Source: Candidatus Bruticola papionis
GTDB lineage: Bacteria; Vulcanimicrobiota; Xenobia; Xenobiales; Xenobiaceae
DNA length: 42,773 bases
Assembly (NCBI GenBank): GCA_002407045.1
Contig: DHKB01000033.1
Coordinates: forward strand, 1 to 42,773
Reading direction: 5' to 3'
Shown piece after piece: positions 25,102-33,500 of the stretch. Numbering within the stretch: position 1 is the stretch's first letter; every line of letters starts with the position of its first letter. The notes under the pieces were generated by a model. That model worked only from the letters and a program-made list of their open reading frames with translations. It did not search any database and had not been told where the DNA came from. The translations under genes and the position numbers were made by a program.

Positions 25102-26478
25102 CTATTTATCTTTGTCTTTATCTTCATCTTTATCTTTATCGTCTTCTTCCGGCAAAGGACGGGGCGACCAGACAAAAACGCACTTGGGAGAGCGCAAACC
25201 GAAAGTAGGCTCTAAGCTGTCATACACTTCCCAAGAACTGGCTTGTTTAGGATCTAAACATACAATGCGATCATTGCCAGTGTCAGCAATATATATTTTA
25301 CTGCCGTCTTCGCTGCAACTTAAGCCCTTAGGCTCCAAAAATTGGAAGCTGCCTCGTCCATAAGAGCCAATCTCCAGAGGATTTTTACCTTTAAAATTGT
25401 CTGTTTTTACTAAGCGCTGATTGGCTGTATCCACAAAGAATAAGCCGTCGTCAGTTTTAAGAAACTGAGTAGGAGTAAAAGTGGCGCCGCTGAGACCTTG
25501 GCCGCGGTAAATAGTCCAGGTGCTGGGCAAAGCCGTTAAGTCAAAAGGAATACGCACAATTTGGCCACGCATGCTGCCTTCGCCGCAACATACGTAAAGG
25601 TTGCCTTCCATATCTAACCACAAATAGCCAGGCTGTTTGATTTTGTCATCTTTAAGCTCGGCCATAGGAGTAGTATCACCGAATTTTTCGTAAACTAAAA
25701 TGCGATCATTGTCGGTGTCGGAAATATAAAGGCGCTTACCGTGAAAAGCTACGCCGCGAGGGCCATTGAAGCCGTTGTTCATTTCTGTCCAGCCCAGGCC
25801 GCGAATATCGTCTAAGCGGATGATACGATTATTTCCACGATCGGCAATGTAAATTTTGCCAGTTACGTCTACCCAAATTTGTTCAGGATTGAGAAAACGT
25901 CCCAAACCGCTGCCACTTAAACCCAAGGGATAAAAATCTTCACCTCGCAAGTTTTTCATATAGACAATGCGGCCGTTGCCAGTATCGGAAATCCAAATTC
26001 CGCTCAAGCGTTTGTAATCTTCGGGGTTGGAGGATTGGAGTATGCTAAGACGAGGCTTTTTATCCATTTCCAAATTGATAGTTTTGGTTTTGCCCTTTTG
26101 CAACTCGGCATTGAGCTCTTTTAAACTTTGGGCTGCTTCTTGATCTGGGGAGATCTCTTGAGGAGCAGAAACAGCCTTTTCCGTTTGTACTTGTTCTTGA
26201 GCGTTTGGGGCCGTTTGGTCAGCTGATTCAGGTTGAGAAGTAGCCTCGGTTTGCGATGATCCAGCTTTCTCTTCGCTATTACTGGTTGTAGTGGCTGCGT
26301 TTTCGGGAGCTTTTTCAACAGCAGTAGCTTGAGTGGGAACTTCTGATTCTGCAACTGAGGCTTTCGAGTCTTCCGCTACCTGAGCTTGAGAGGGGAGCGC
26401 TACTGAAAAGGCAGCGGCCAACCACAGTGTCAGTGACACTAAAAGACCAATTATAAAAAACTTATATCTGGTAAGCAA
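25102..26478 (-). CDS. Exported or membrane-anchored NHL-repeat beta-propeller protein
   Basis: A 459-aa protein. A hydrophobic N-terminal segment (FFIIGLLVSLTLWLAAAFSVALPSQA) acts as signal peptide or anchor. It is followed by an E/A/Q/S-rich linker (about 35-130) and about six NHL-type repeats, such as ISDTGNGRIVYMKN, IADRGNNRIIRLDD, ISDTDNDRILVYEK, VDTANQRLVKTDN and IADTGNDRIVCLDP. These would close a six-bladed propeller. The tail is acidic and repetitive (DKDEDKDKDK). The start is taken as TTG at 26478, with GGAGGA 9 nt upstream; the in-frame GTG at 26535 has no SD and would spoil the signal peptide. NHL propellers usually bind proteins, sugars or RNA; the ligand is unknown here. It is divergent from pta and terminated separately from the downstream genes. 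Confidence 0.85.
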   Translation of the reverse strand: MLTRYKFFIIGLLVSLTLWLAAAFSVALPSQAQVAEDSKASVAESEVPTQATAVEKAPENAATTTSNSEEKAGSSQTEATSQPESADQTAPNAQEQVQTEKAVSAPQEISPDQEAAQSLKELNAELQKGKTKTINLEMDKKPRLSILQSSNPEDYKRLSGIWISDTGNGRIVYMKNLRGEDFYPLGLSGSGLGRFLNPEQIWVDVTGKIYIADRGNNRIIRLDDIRGLGWTEMNNGFNGPRGVAFHGKRLYISDTDNDRILVYEKFGDTTPMAELKDDKIKQPGYLWLDMEGNLYVCCGEGSMRGQIVRIPFDLTALPSTWTIYRGQGLSGATFTPTQFLKTDDGLFFVDTANQRLVKTDNFKGKNPLEIGSYGRGSFQFLEPKGLSCSEDGSKIYIADTGNDRIVCLDPKQASSWEVYDSLEPTFGLRSPKCVFVWSPRPLPEEDDKDKDEDKDKDK

Positions 26479-26575
26479 AAATACTAATCCTCCGCGCCGT
26501 TTGGGCGCCAAATATGTTAAAAAAGCCCCACCCACTATTCTTTACTTTATTCTGTGCAAAATTGTTTGCCTGCAG

Positions 26576-26639
26576 GCTTGACCCCTCTTCAAAAAAAGAA
26601 ATAATTTTCCCCCCTGACCAAAAATAGCAGGGGTCAAGC
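26576..26639. repeat. 11-bp inverted repeat with alternative hairpin between NHL gene and pta
   Basis: GCTTGACCCCT (26576-26586) and AGGGGTCAAGC (26629-26639) form a perfect stem around a 42-nt loop. Within the loop, CCCCTG can pair instead with CAGGGG, part of the right arm, so two structures exclude each other. It may be an attenuator-like leader element or a protein site in this divergent promoter region. Confidence 0.55.
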
Positions 26640-26721
26640 TTGTCAAGAAGAAGGCAAGGCCACTTTTGGGTGAGAGTATCACCTTGTAACTACAAGCTTT
26701 TGGCTTGAGTTTGCCGGGCCT

Positions 26722-26746
26722 AAGTAGATTGGCTAAGCATCTACTT
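26722..26746 (+). promoter_or_regulatory. Leader hairpin upstream of pta
   Basis: AAGTAGAT (26722-26729) and ATCTACTT (26739-26746) form a perfect 8-bp stem with a 9-nt loop, about 40 nt before the pta start. There is no T-run, so it is not a terminator. It may stabilise the mRNA or bind a regulator. Confidence 0.4.
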
Positions 26747-26787
26747 TAGGTAAGAAGAGGCAAAAAAAGAATAAGAAGAGGTGTGTT

Positions 26788-27810
26788 ATGGAAATTCTCG
26801 ATGTTCTGCGCAGTAAGGCTGCGGCCAATCGCCGTCACATTGTGCTTCCTGAGGGAAAAGATGACAGAACTTTACAAGCTGCCCGCATGGTGACTGACCG
26901 CAGCTATGCCAAAGTTACCGTTATCGGTAAGCCCGAAGAAGTACGTGCCCGCGCCAAAGAGCTTGGCTTCTCCTTAGAAGACGTAGACATTTTGGATCAT
27001 ACAACTGCCGACGATTTCGAAGAATATGCTAACGCTTACTATGAGTTGCGTAAAGCTAAAGGTATGACTCCTGAAGAAGCTCACGCATCTATGGCCGACC
27101 CTCTCTATTATGCCAACATGATGGTACGTTCCGGCAAAGCCGATGGTACCGTCGCTGGAGCTACCAACACTACCGCCCACACCGTACGCGCCGCTTTAAA
27201 GTGCTTAGGTGTACAGCCCGGCCTCAAGACCGTTTCTAGCTTCTTCTTGATGGTTGTTCCTAACAAAACTTTTGGCGAAAACGGCGCCATGATCTTCGCC
27301 GATTGCGGCGTAGTTATCGATCCCGATCCTTTGCAATTGGCCGAAATTACTTTGACGACTGCCGATTCTTGCCGACTCTTCTTGGATACCGATCCTCGCA
27401 TTGCCATGTTGAGCTTCAGTACCAAAGGTAGTGCCAAGAGCGAAAAAATTGACAAAGTTGTTGAAGCTTTAGGCATTGTTAAGGCTCGTCGCCCCGATCT
27501 CAATGTAGATGGTGAAATGCAAGTTGACGCCGCTCTGATTCCCAGAATCGGCCAATCTAAAGCCCCCGGCTCTCCTGTAGCTGGCCGCGCCAATGTTTTG
27601 ATCTTCCCCGACATTCAGTCTGGTAATATCGGTTACAAGTTGGCTGAGCGTATGTCTGGTGGCATCGCTATTGGCCCCATCTTACAAGGCTTCGACTATG
27701 CTTCCAACGACCTTTCTCGCGGTTGCAAAGCTGAGGATATAGTTGACACTGTAGTAATTACTGCTTTGCAAGCTATCGATTGCGAGCGTCGTAAAGCTGA
27801 AAGAGCTTAG
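26788..27810 (+). CDS. pta: Phosphate acetyltransferase (short form)
   Basis: A 340-aa protein of the short Pta type, lacking the N-terminal DRTGG/regulatory region of enteric Pta. Typical blocks include HIVLPEGKDDRTLQAARMV, ADGTVAGATNTTAHTVRAAL, GLKTVSSFFLMVVP, MLSFSTKGSAKSE, VDGEMQVDAALIP, PGSPVAGRANVLIFPDIQSGNIGYKLAERMSGG and IGPILQGFDYASNDLSRG. It converts acetyl-CoA and phosphate to acetyl-phosphate and CoA, the first step of acetate fermentation. AAGAGG is 6-7 nt before the ATG. Codons are C-ending, like those of the aldolase and M4-like genes, suggesting high expression. ackA is not adjacent. A strong terminator follows at 27831-27899. Confidence 0.96.
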   Translation: MEILDVLRSKAAANRRHIVLPEGKDDRTLQAARMVTDRSYAKVTVIGKPEEVRARAKELGFSLEDVDILDHTTADDFEEYANAYYELRKAKGMTPEEAHASMADPLYYANMMVRSGKADGTVAGATNTTAHTVRAALKCLGVQPGLKTVSSFFLMVVPNKTFGENGAMIFADCGVVIDPDPLQLAEITLTTADSCRLFLDTDPRIAMLSFSTKGSAKSEKIDKVVEALGIVKARRPDLNVDGEMQVDAALIPRIGQSKAPGSPVAGRANVLIFPDIQSGNIGYKLAERMSGGIAIGPILQGFDYASNDLSRGCKAEDIVDTVVITALQAIDCERRKAERA

Positions 27811-27830
27811 CGCTTTTCATCTACTAACTT

Positions 27831-27899
27831 AATGCAAGAGGCCCGCTCCTTTTTAGTCTAGTGTGTGAGACTGTAGAGAAGCGGGCCTCTTTTTGCATT
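27831..27899 (+). terminator. Terminator after pta
   Basis: GAGGCCCGCT (27838-27847)/AGCGGGCCTC (27880-27889) form a 10-bp stem followed by TTTTT. The base is extended by AATGCAA/TTGCATT, and the loop contains AGTCT/AGACT. Confidence 0.92.
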
Positions 27900-27916
27900 A
27901 TGTGGTTATAAGGAAA

Positions 27917-27953
27917 GGAGCTCTTTCACCCAAAAATTGGGTGAAAAAGCTCC
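27917..27953 (-). terminator. Strong hairpin at the 3-prime end of the minus-strand TPR gene
   Basis: GGAGCT-C-TTTCACCCA pairs with TGGGTGAAA-A-AGCTCC, giving 15 bp with one mismatch and a short A-rich loop. Downstream on the minus strand the sequence is only moderately T-rich (CCTTTCCTTATAA), so efficiency is uncertain. It probably terminates the TPR gene that ends at 27999. Confidence 0.6.
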
Positions 27954-27998
27954 AGATCCCTTATTTTCTCATCTACGTCGCTGATTTACTGCGACATA

Positions 27999-30125
27999 TT
28001 AGTTGTCGTAACCGTAGTCGCTGCCGCTACCGTCTCCCAGCCAACCGGTCTTATCCACCTGGGAAAGATCCTGGCGCTTAGGTGGATTAACAGAAGGCAA
28101 ACCGGGGAAGGGATGTACCTTTATCTGGCGCGGCGCGGAGTACCCTAAGTAACCTTCTTGCTCGGCAGCTTGAGCTGCTTCCATAGCAGCTACATCGGGT
28201 AAACCTGTGCCACTTTCAGCTATTTGTAATTGCTCAGGCGTAAGCTTGGAAGCAATACGCTCGAGGAACTTTTTCACTACTGGAGTAGCCAGGTTCAGCG
28301 GCTCTAGAGTTACAAATTTTTTATAACCAGAATAGGCTCTGATAAGATCGCCCTTATGCTCAGCCAAAATAGCTAAGCCGCGCACGGCAGTGGCATTCAT
28401 GGCGTCGTATTTAACAGCCTGGGTATAAGCATGTTCGGCTTCAGCTTCACGATGAGCCAGCGAGCAAGTGTCGCCTAAAAGTGACCACAAAACTGAAGAG
28501 GCAGGAGCACAACCTGTTTGATGTTCGGCTGATTGACGAACTTCTTCGGCCAATTGAGCTGCTTCTCTGCCGCGTTTAAGCAAAAGCAACAATTTCACTT
28601 TACGGAAAACACAATGGATCGAATCTGGATAGAGCTCACAAATCTCGTCCATAGCTTGTAAAGCAGCTTCGAACTGACCCAATTTCATATAAGCCGTAGC
28701 TAAGGCTACTGCTAAATTGGTATGTACTTCTTCGGTGGCGTAGTTGCATTCTAAACCATCTTTGGAAGCTTGAATAGCTTTATCCCAATTGCCTTGGCGT
28801 ACCCAATACTCAGCTAAGCCTAAGTGGCATTTAGCATCACGCGGAGATTGAGCTACCGATTTAATATACAAAGCTTGCGCTTCAGACATTTGTCCCGTGG
28901 CCTCTAAAATAGGGGCTATCATGGCCGCGTTGTTGTCTTCGTCGCTCATGTATATAGTGAGAGCTTCGTCATACATGCCCAATTTGAAGTAGAGCTCGGC
29001 TAAAGCTTTTTCTATACCGCGACGTATAGACTTGCGTTCGTTGGGATCTTCGACAATATCGCGATAGTAGTCGATAGCATTTTGCGCTTCGCCGCGACGC
29101 ACATAAAGACGTCCCAACTCCCAGAGAGCTTGAGCATTTTTTGAATCGGCTGAAAGAGCGTCTTTTAAGGTGACGATAGCGTCGTCGAATAAGCCAGCTT
29201 GGATTTGCTGGGTAGCTAATAAGTTCCAAGTGCGCTGGTTGGTGCGATCTTTAGCCACCTGGTCTTTAAGTTCGGCAATAAATTCTGTACTGAGTTTGGC
29301 CCAATGCTTTTGCAAGCCCAACTGAGCATAAACGCGCAATAACTCAACCTTCCACATGAAGATATTGCGATGCTCGGGATTGGTTTTGATAGCTTGCTCA
29401 TAGGCGCCGCGAGACTCGGTATAATTTTTGGTTCTGTAAGCCAATCGGGCTGCAGCTTCAAGTAAGCTGGCATTGCTATCGTGATGAATAAGAGCACGAG
29501 CAACTAAGCGCAAACCCATTTGTTGCAACTGAGAGCGCTGCTCCGGCTTTAAGCCTTTGCCCAGCATTTCTTCAAAGAAAGTGGCACCTAAGGGGCAATC
29601 TTCTTCGTCGCGAAGTTCGATAAGGCGCAAATAGTTGTGCTCGGCAGTAGATAAATCGAAAGCTCGGGCAGAGGTGGCGGCCAAGCGGCGTACTGAATCG
29701 GGATCGTCCGGCTGTTGCTCTAATACCCACTGACGCAACTGCTGGGCTTTGGCATAAGCGCCACGACCCTCCAGAGAGTCGGCCAGTTTTACGGCAAAGA
29801 AAATATCAGGGCAATGCTCCATGGCCTCTTCCAAGGTCTGTTGCATAGCGTTGTTATCATTTTGCTTGCGCAAAATAGTCAGCTTACGCTTGTAAAGCTC
29901 AGGATCATCTGGGTTTTGCAGCAGATTTTGGTTTACTTCTTCAAGAGCTTCGTCGAGAGGCTCGTTGATATCGCCAAAAACTGGCTTGCCAAGACGGTCT
30001 GTTTTAGCTTGTCCCTTGACGGGGGCTTGCTTACGTACTAGACCTTTACCCTGATCGGCGCTTTGCTGATCTTTGCCGGGCATAGCAGGTTTGAATTGTT
30101 TGCTGGAACCGAACTTTGGAGTCAT
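27999..30125 (-). CDS. Large cytoplasmic TPR-repeat protein
   Basis: A 708-aa protein without signal peptide or membrane segment. After a basic, Q/K/P-rich N-terminus (1-50), TPR units run from about 60 to 600. Examples are AKAQQLRQWVLEQQPDDPDSV, YTESRGAYEQAIKTNPEHR, FDDAIVTLKDALSADSKNAQALWELGRLYVRRGEAQNAIDYY and FEAALQAMDEICELYPDS. The tail (about 610-708) is low complexity, Gly/Tyr/Pro-rich and ends GSGSDYGYDN. TPR arrays mediate protein-protein interaction; the partner is unknown. GAGGAG lies 6-9 nt before the ATG, just after a 7-bp leader hairpin (30139-30160) that could affect ribosome access. It is monocistronic, convergent with pta and divergent from the DUF4011 helicase gene. Confidence 0.88.
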   Translation of the reverse strand: MTPKFGSSKQFKPAMPGKDQQSADQGKGLVRKQAPVKGQAKTDRLGKPVFGDINEPLDEALEEVNQNLLQNPDDPELYKRKLTILRKQNDNNAMQQTLEEAMEHCPDIFFAVKLADSLEGRGAYAKAQQLRQWVLEQQPDDPDSVRRLAATSARAFDLSTAEHNYLRLIELRDEEDCPLGATFFEEMLGKGLKPEQRSQLQQMGLRLVARALIHHDSNASLLEAAARLAYRTKNYTESRGAYEQAIKTNPEHRNIFMWKVELLRVYAQLGLQKHWAKLSTEFIAELKDQVAKDRTNQRTWNLLATQQIQAGLFDDAIVTLKDALSADSKNAQALWELGRLYVRRGEAQNAIDYYRDIVEDPNERKSIRRGIEKALAELYFKLGMYDEALTIYMSDEDNNAAMIAPILEATGQMSEAQALYIKSVAQSPRDAKCHLGLAEYWVRQGNWDKAIQASKDGLECNYATEEVHTNLAVALATAYMKLGQFEAALQAMDEICELYPDSIHCVFRKVKLLLLLKRGREAAQLAEEVRQSAEHQTGCAPASSVLWSLLGDTCSLAHREAEAEHAYTQAVKYDAMNATAVRGLAILAEHKGDLIRAYSGYKKFVTLEPLNLATPVVKKFLERIASKLTPEQLQIAESGTGLPDVAAMEAAQAAEQEGYLGYSAPRQIKVHPFPGLPSVNPPKRQDLSQVDKTGWLGDGSGSDYGYDN

Positions 30126-30138
30126 CGCACTCTCCTCA

Positions 30139-30160
30139 CAGGCGGGAACTTAACCGCCTG
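30139..30160 (-). promoter_or_regulatory. Leader hairpin next to the TPR gene ribosome-binding site
   Basis: CAGGCGG/CCGCCTG with an 8-nt loop ends 2 nt before the GAGGAG SD on the minus-strand mRNA. It may modulate translation initiation of the 708-aa TPR protein. Confidence 0.45.
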
Positions 30161-30299
30161 GGGTGTTTGACATTCCTCAAGGCTTGCGCAAGGAGGATTC
30201 TTGATGTGGAAATGCTTGGCTGCAACTTGAGGAGAGCCTCAGAGACATTTCTTTTCAAGCATAAATTTCCGTGTGTCCCACGGTATTTTTTCAAAAATA

Positions 30300-30318
30300 T
30301 TCCGGTCAAAAACCGGAA
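30300..30318 (-). terminator. Terminator-like hairpin in the TPR gene leader
   Basis: TTCCGGT/ACCGGAA is a perfect 7-bp stem with a 5-nt loop. On the minus strand it is followed by TATTTTTG. If the TPR gene promoter lies farther right, this could act as an attenuator. A second small hairpin (CCGTG/CACGG) lies next to it. Confidence 0.4.
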
Positions 30319-30410
30319 AAGCACGCGCCCGAAAATAAAGCACACAACCTACCGGTAACTTTTACCTTAACTTAGCAAAATCCTGCCGCAATGTGGCTTG
30401 GCTTTGAATA

Positions 30411-30438
30411 TAGACTCGATTTTACATGTCGGTATAAT
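30411..30438 (+). promoter_or_regulatory. Candidate promoter of the helicase gene
   Basis: TAGACT (30411-30416; four of six matches to TTGACA) and a perfect TATAAT (30433-30438) are separated by 16 bp. Transcription would begin near 30445, leaving about 130 nt of leader that includes the small ORF at 30473-30562. Confidence 0.55.
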
Positions 30439-30472
30439 TGCTACTTGTGTTTAGCGTAGGAGATGGGTTTAG

Positions 30473-30562
30473 GTGAGCGAAAAATATCCCGAGTTGATTG
30501 GCTATGATATTTTGATTTACAAACAAAAAAAGTCAGCAGCTTTAACTATATTGTTGATATAA
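30473..30562 (+). CDS. Possible 29-codon upstream ORF in the helicase leader
   Basis: A GTG at 30473, with AGGAG 10 nt upstream, opens a 29-residue frame beginning MSEKYPELIGYDILIYKQKK and ending in a hydrophobic LTILLI. It stops with TAA at 30560-30562, 15 nt before the ATG of the 1994-aa protein and in the same reading frame. The large gene has no good SD of its own, so translation coupling through this small ORF is possible. It could also be a chance frame. Confidence 0.35.
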   Translation: MSEKYPELIGYDILIYKQKKSAALTILLI

Positions 30563-30577
30563 AAGCCGGTATTTGAG

Positions 30578-33500
30578 ATGGACGAGGCCACTTTTCACAG
30601 CTGTACGGAACCTAGCAAAATTTCCAATGTTGCACTTGACGATTCTTTAATTATTGGTGGCAAAAGTGGAATAACTATAGAATTAGAGACTTTACCTTTC
30701 GTTAATCTTTCTATAGAACAAAACAAAATTCGGCTGGTTCGTTTTATAAAACTTACCAATAATATGGGAAGAGATTGGCATAATTTTGAATGCCGTTTTG
30801 AGGCTGACTTTATAGTTCCTAAAAGTATAACTGTCAATTCCTTAAAAAATGGTGAAAGTCTCTACTTAAGTGACATAGATATAAGCTTAAATTACACTTT
30901 TTTGTCTTCTTTAGCTGAAAATGTAAAAAGTAAGTTATACGTAAAAATATGTTGGCATAATAAATTGCTTCTTGGGCAAACTGAAGCTTATATCGAGCTT
31001 TTTTCTTATGATCAGTGGCTAGGATTGCAAGTTATGCCGGAGTTGCTTTGCAGTTTTGTCACTCCCAACATGGAGACAATATCTTATCTGGGCGGTAAGG
31101 TATCCGAAGAACTGCGTCAAGAGACCGGTTCTGGTTCTATTGTTGGCTATCCGGAAGGACGAGAACATGTCTATTCTTTGTGTTGCGCTGCCTATAGAGC
31201 CGTAAGTTCTCTTGGCATACATTACATCACCGTACCTGCTTCTTTCGGCGTCCCCGGTCAACGTATTCGCTTTGCTGATAATATTTATAAGTATAAACAG
31301 GGAAATTGCTTAGATTTAACTTTGCTTTTTGCTTCTCTTCTAGAAAGTTTCGGCCTTCATCCCGTGCTTTTAATGCAAGAGGGACACGCTTATGTCGGAT
31401 GCCATACCAAAGATTGGTATTTCGAAGACAGTGTAGTTGAAGATTTACAAAGGATTAGAAAATTAGTAAATCTAGACGAGTTGATCGTTTTTGAAACAAC
31501 TTTAGCTGCTAGTAAAGCTACTTTCTCCGAAGCAGAGCGGTGTGCCCAAGTAGAGCATCTTCAACTCGATGACCAATTTAAGTGTGCTATTGATGTTGTT
31601 CGCTCTCGATATGAAGGAGTGCGACCCTTGCCAATTAAGCGCAGCATTGATGGCTTTGAGTTGGAGCCGGTCAAGGCTTTGCCTAAGGAATTAGCTTCGG
31701 AACAAAAACGTCGCTTAAATGGTCATATTGAACAAATTGAGCAAAGTGAAGCGGAATATTCTCAGGGAAGAGTAGAACGCTGGACGCAAAAATTGCTCGA
31801 TCTCTCTTTGCGCAATCGTCTTTTAAATATGCGTGATGGACGCAATTTTATTCCCCTTATCAGTCCTAATATTGCTGCTTTAGAAGATAAATTGGCCGAT
31901 AACGAAGAGTTCTCTATAAATCCGGCCGCCAATTTATGCTCTGATCCCCAAGAACTGAAAAACATAACTCTGCTGCGCAATAACGCCATAAAAAGTGAAT
32001 TGGGCACACTTTTGGAGTGCGAATTTAGAGCGAAGCGTCTATGTAGCCTTTTAACAGCTAATGAACTTGACAAAAGGCTTTTAACGATTTATCGCCAGGC
32101 TCGCCTTGATATGGAAGAAAGTGGCATAAATACTCTTTTTATGGTCTTTGGCGTTTTGCAATGGGTCGCCAAAGAAAACGACGCCAATATTCATAAGGCT
32201 CCTATTTTGCTTGTGCCTATACGCTTGCGCCGCCTATCTGTTTCCGGAGGATTCAGATTTGCCCGCCTAGATGAAGATACTATAGTTAACGAAACTTTAT
32301 TAGAACTGTTGCGCAACCAATATAAAATTAATATTCCCGGTCTTCACCCTTTGCCTGCTGATGAATCTGGTGTAGATGTCGCTTTAATTTTTGATCTATT
32401 TCGCCAAGCTGTAAAAGATTTGCGCGGTTGGGAAGTTTCCGAGGAAGTTGGGCTAGGCAATTTCTCATTCGGAAAATTTGTTATGTGGAACGATATGAGC
32501 GTTCGCCTAGACGAATTAAAAAAGAACCAACTCGTCTCACATTTAATAAGTGGCAACGGCTCATTCAATGACGGCATTGAAGTCTTTCCATCTAATAAAT
32601 TGGAAGAGCAACTTAATTTGAGCAAATTGTATGCTCCTTTGAGTGCGGATTCTTCTCAACTTACAGCAATATTATATTCACAGCTTGGCAAAAATTTTAT
32701 TTTGTACGGCCCGCCCGGAACTGGCAAAAGTCAAACGATTACTAATATCATCGCTCATAATCTAGGTTTAGGCAAAAGGGTTCTTTTTGTTTCAGAAAAG
32801 AAAGCAGCTTTAGATGTGGTACACAAGCGTCTTAGTTCTGTCGGCTTGCGTCCTTTTTGTTTGGAACTCCATTCTAACAAGGCCAGCAAAGGCGAAGTTT
32901 TAGCTCAATTTGAAGAGACTTTGCACCTAACTGACACAGAAAAAAATGAAGATTGGCCTCTAGTTGTCGGCAGCTTAGAAAAAGTCTGTCACAAATTGCA
33001 AGGCTATGTGACAATATTGCATAAGTGTTGGCCTAATGGACTTTCTGCTTATGATTGTTTTGCTGAATTAGCCTCAATCGACTCCAAGACAGACATTAAC
33101 AATTTACTTGACATAGATTGTTTAACTCAATCTAAAGAATCTTTATTGGCGCTCAAAGAGCTAATCGCTGAATTGCTCACTGTTTGGAAAAATAGCGAGC
33201 AAAAAGCTCTCCAGAGTTTAACTATCTTGGATAACCACTCTTGGAGTCCCGGGTTTGAACGTGAATTTGCCGACAGTTTGCAAAATTTACTAGAACTTTT
33301 AAATGAAATCACTCAAGAGTGCAAGCTACTGGTGGAGCTTTTTAATTTTGATAAAACTCCATCATTATTGTGGTTGGGCAAATTGGTTAAAGCCATACCT
33401 AAAATTGAGGCTGCAGCTAATTGTCCTGTCGCTATGTTAAGTGGAAAATTGTCAAAAGCGCAGCAAAAAGTTCAAGATTTTTTGGGCAATTGGCAAAAAT

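Larger units (their letters stand above)
30126..30577. other. Palindrome-rich divergent intergenic region
   Basis: A 452-bp gap between the TPR gene (minus) and the helicase gene (plus). It holds several hairpins: CAGGCGG/CCGCCTG (30139-30160), CCTCAAG/CTTGAGG (about 30174-30234) enclosing CTTGCGCAAG, CCGTG/CACGG followed by a T-run (about 30269-30290), and TTCCGGT/ACCGGAA (30300-30318). To the right are a candidate promoter (30411-30438) and a 29-codon ORF (30473-30562). No RNA family was recognised. Confidence 0.6.

Noticed and set aside
25105..25150. Short direct DNA repeats (TTTATC/TTCATC) at the NHL gene 3-prime end as a tandem-repeat locus or CRISPR
   Set aside because: They simply encode the acidic DKDEDKDKDK tail; there are no spacers.
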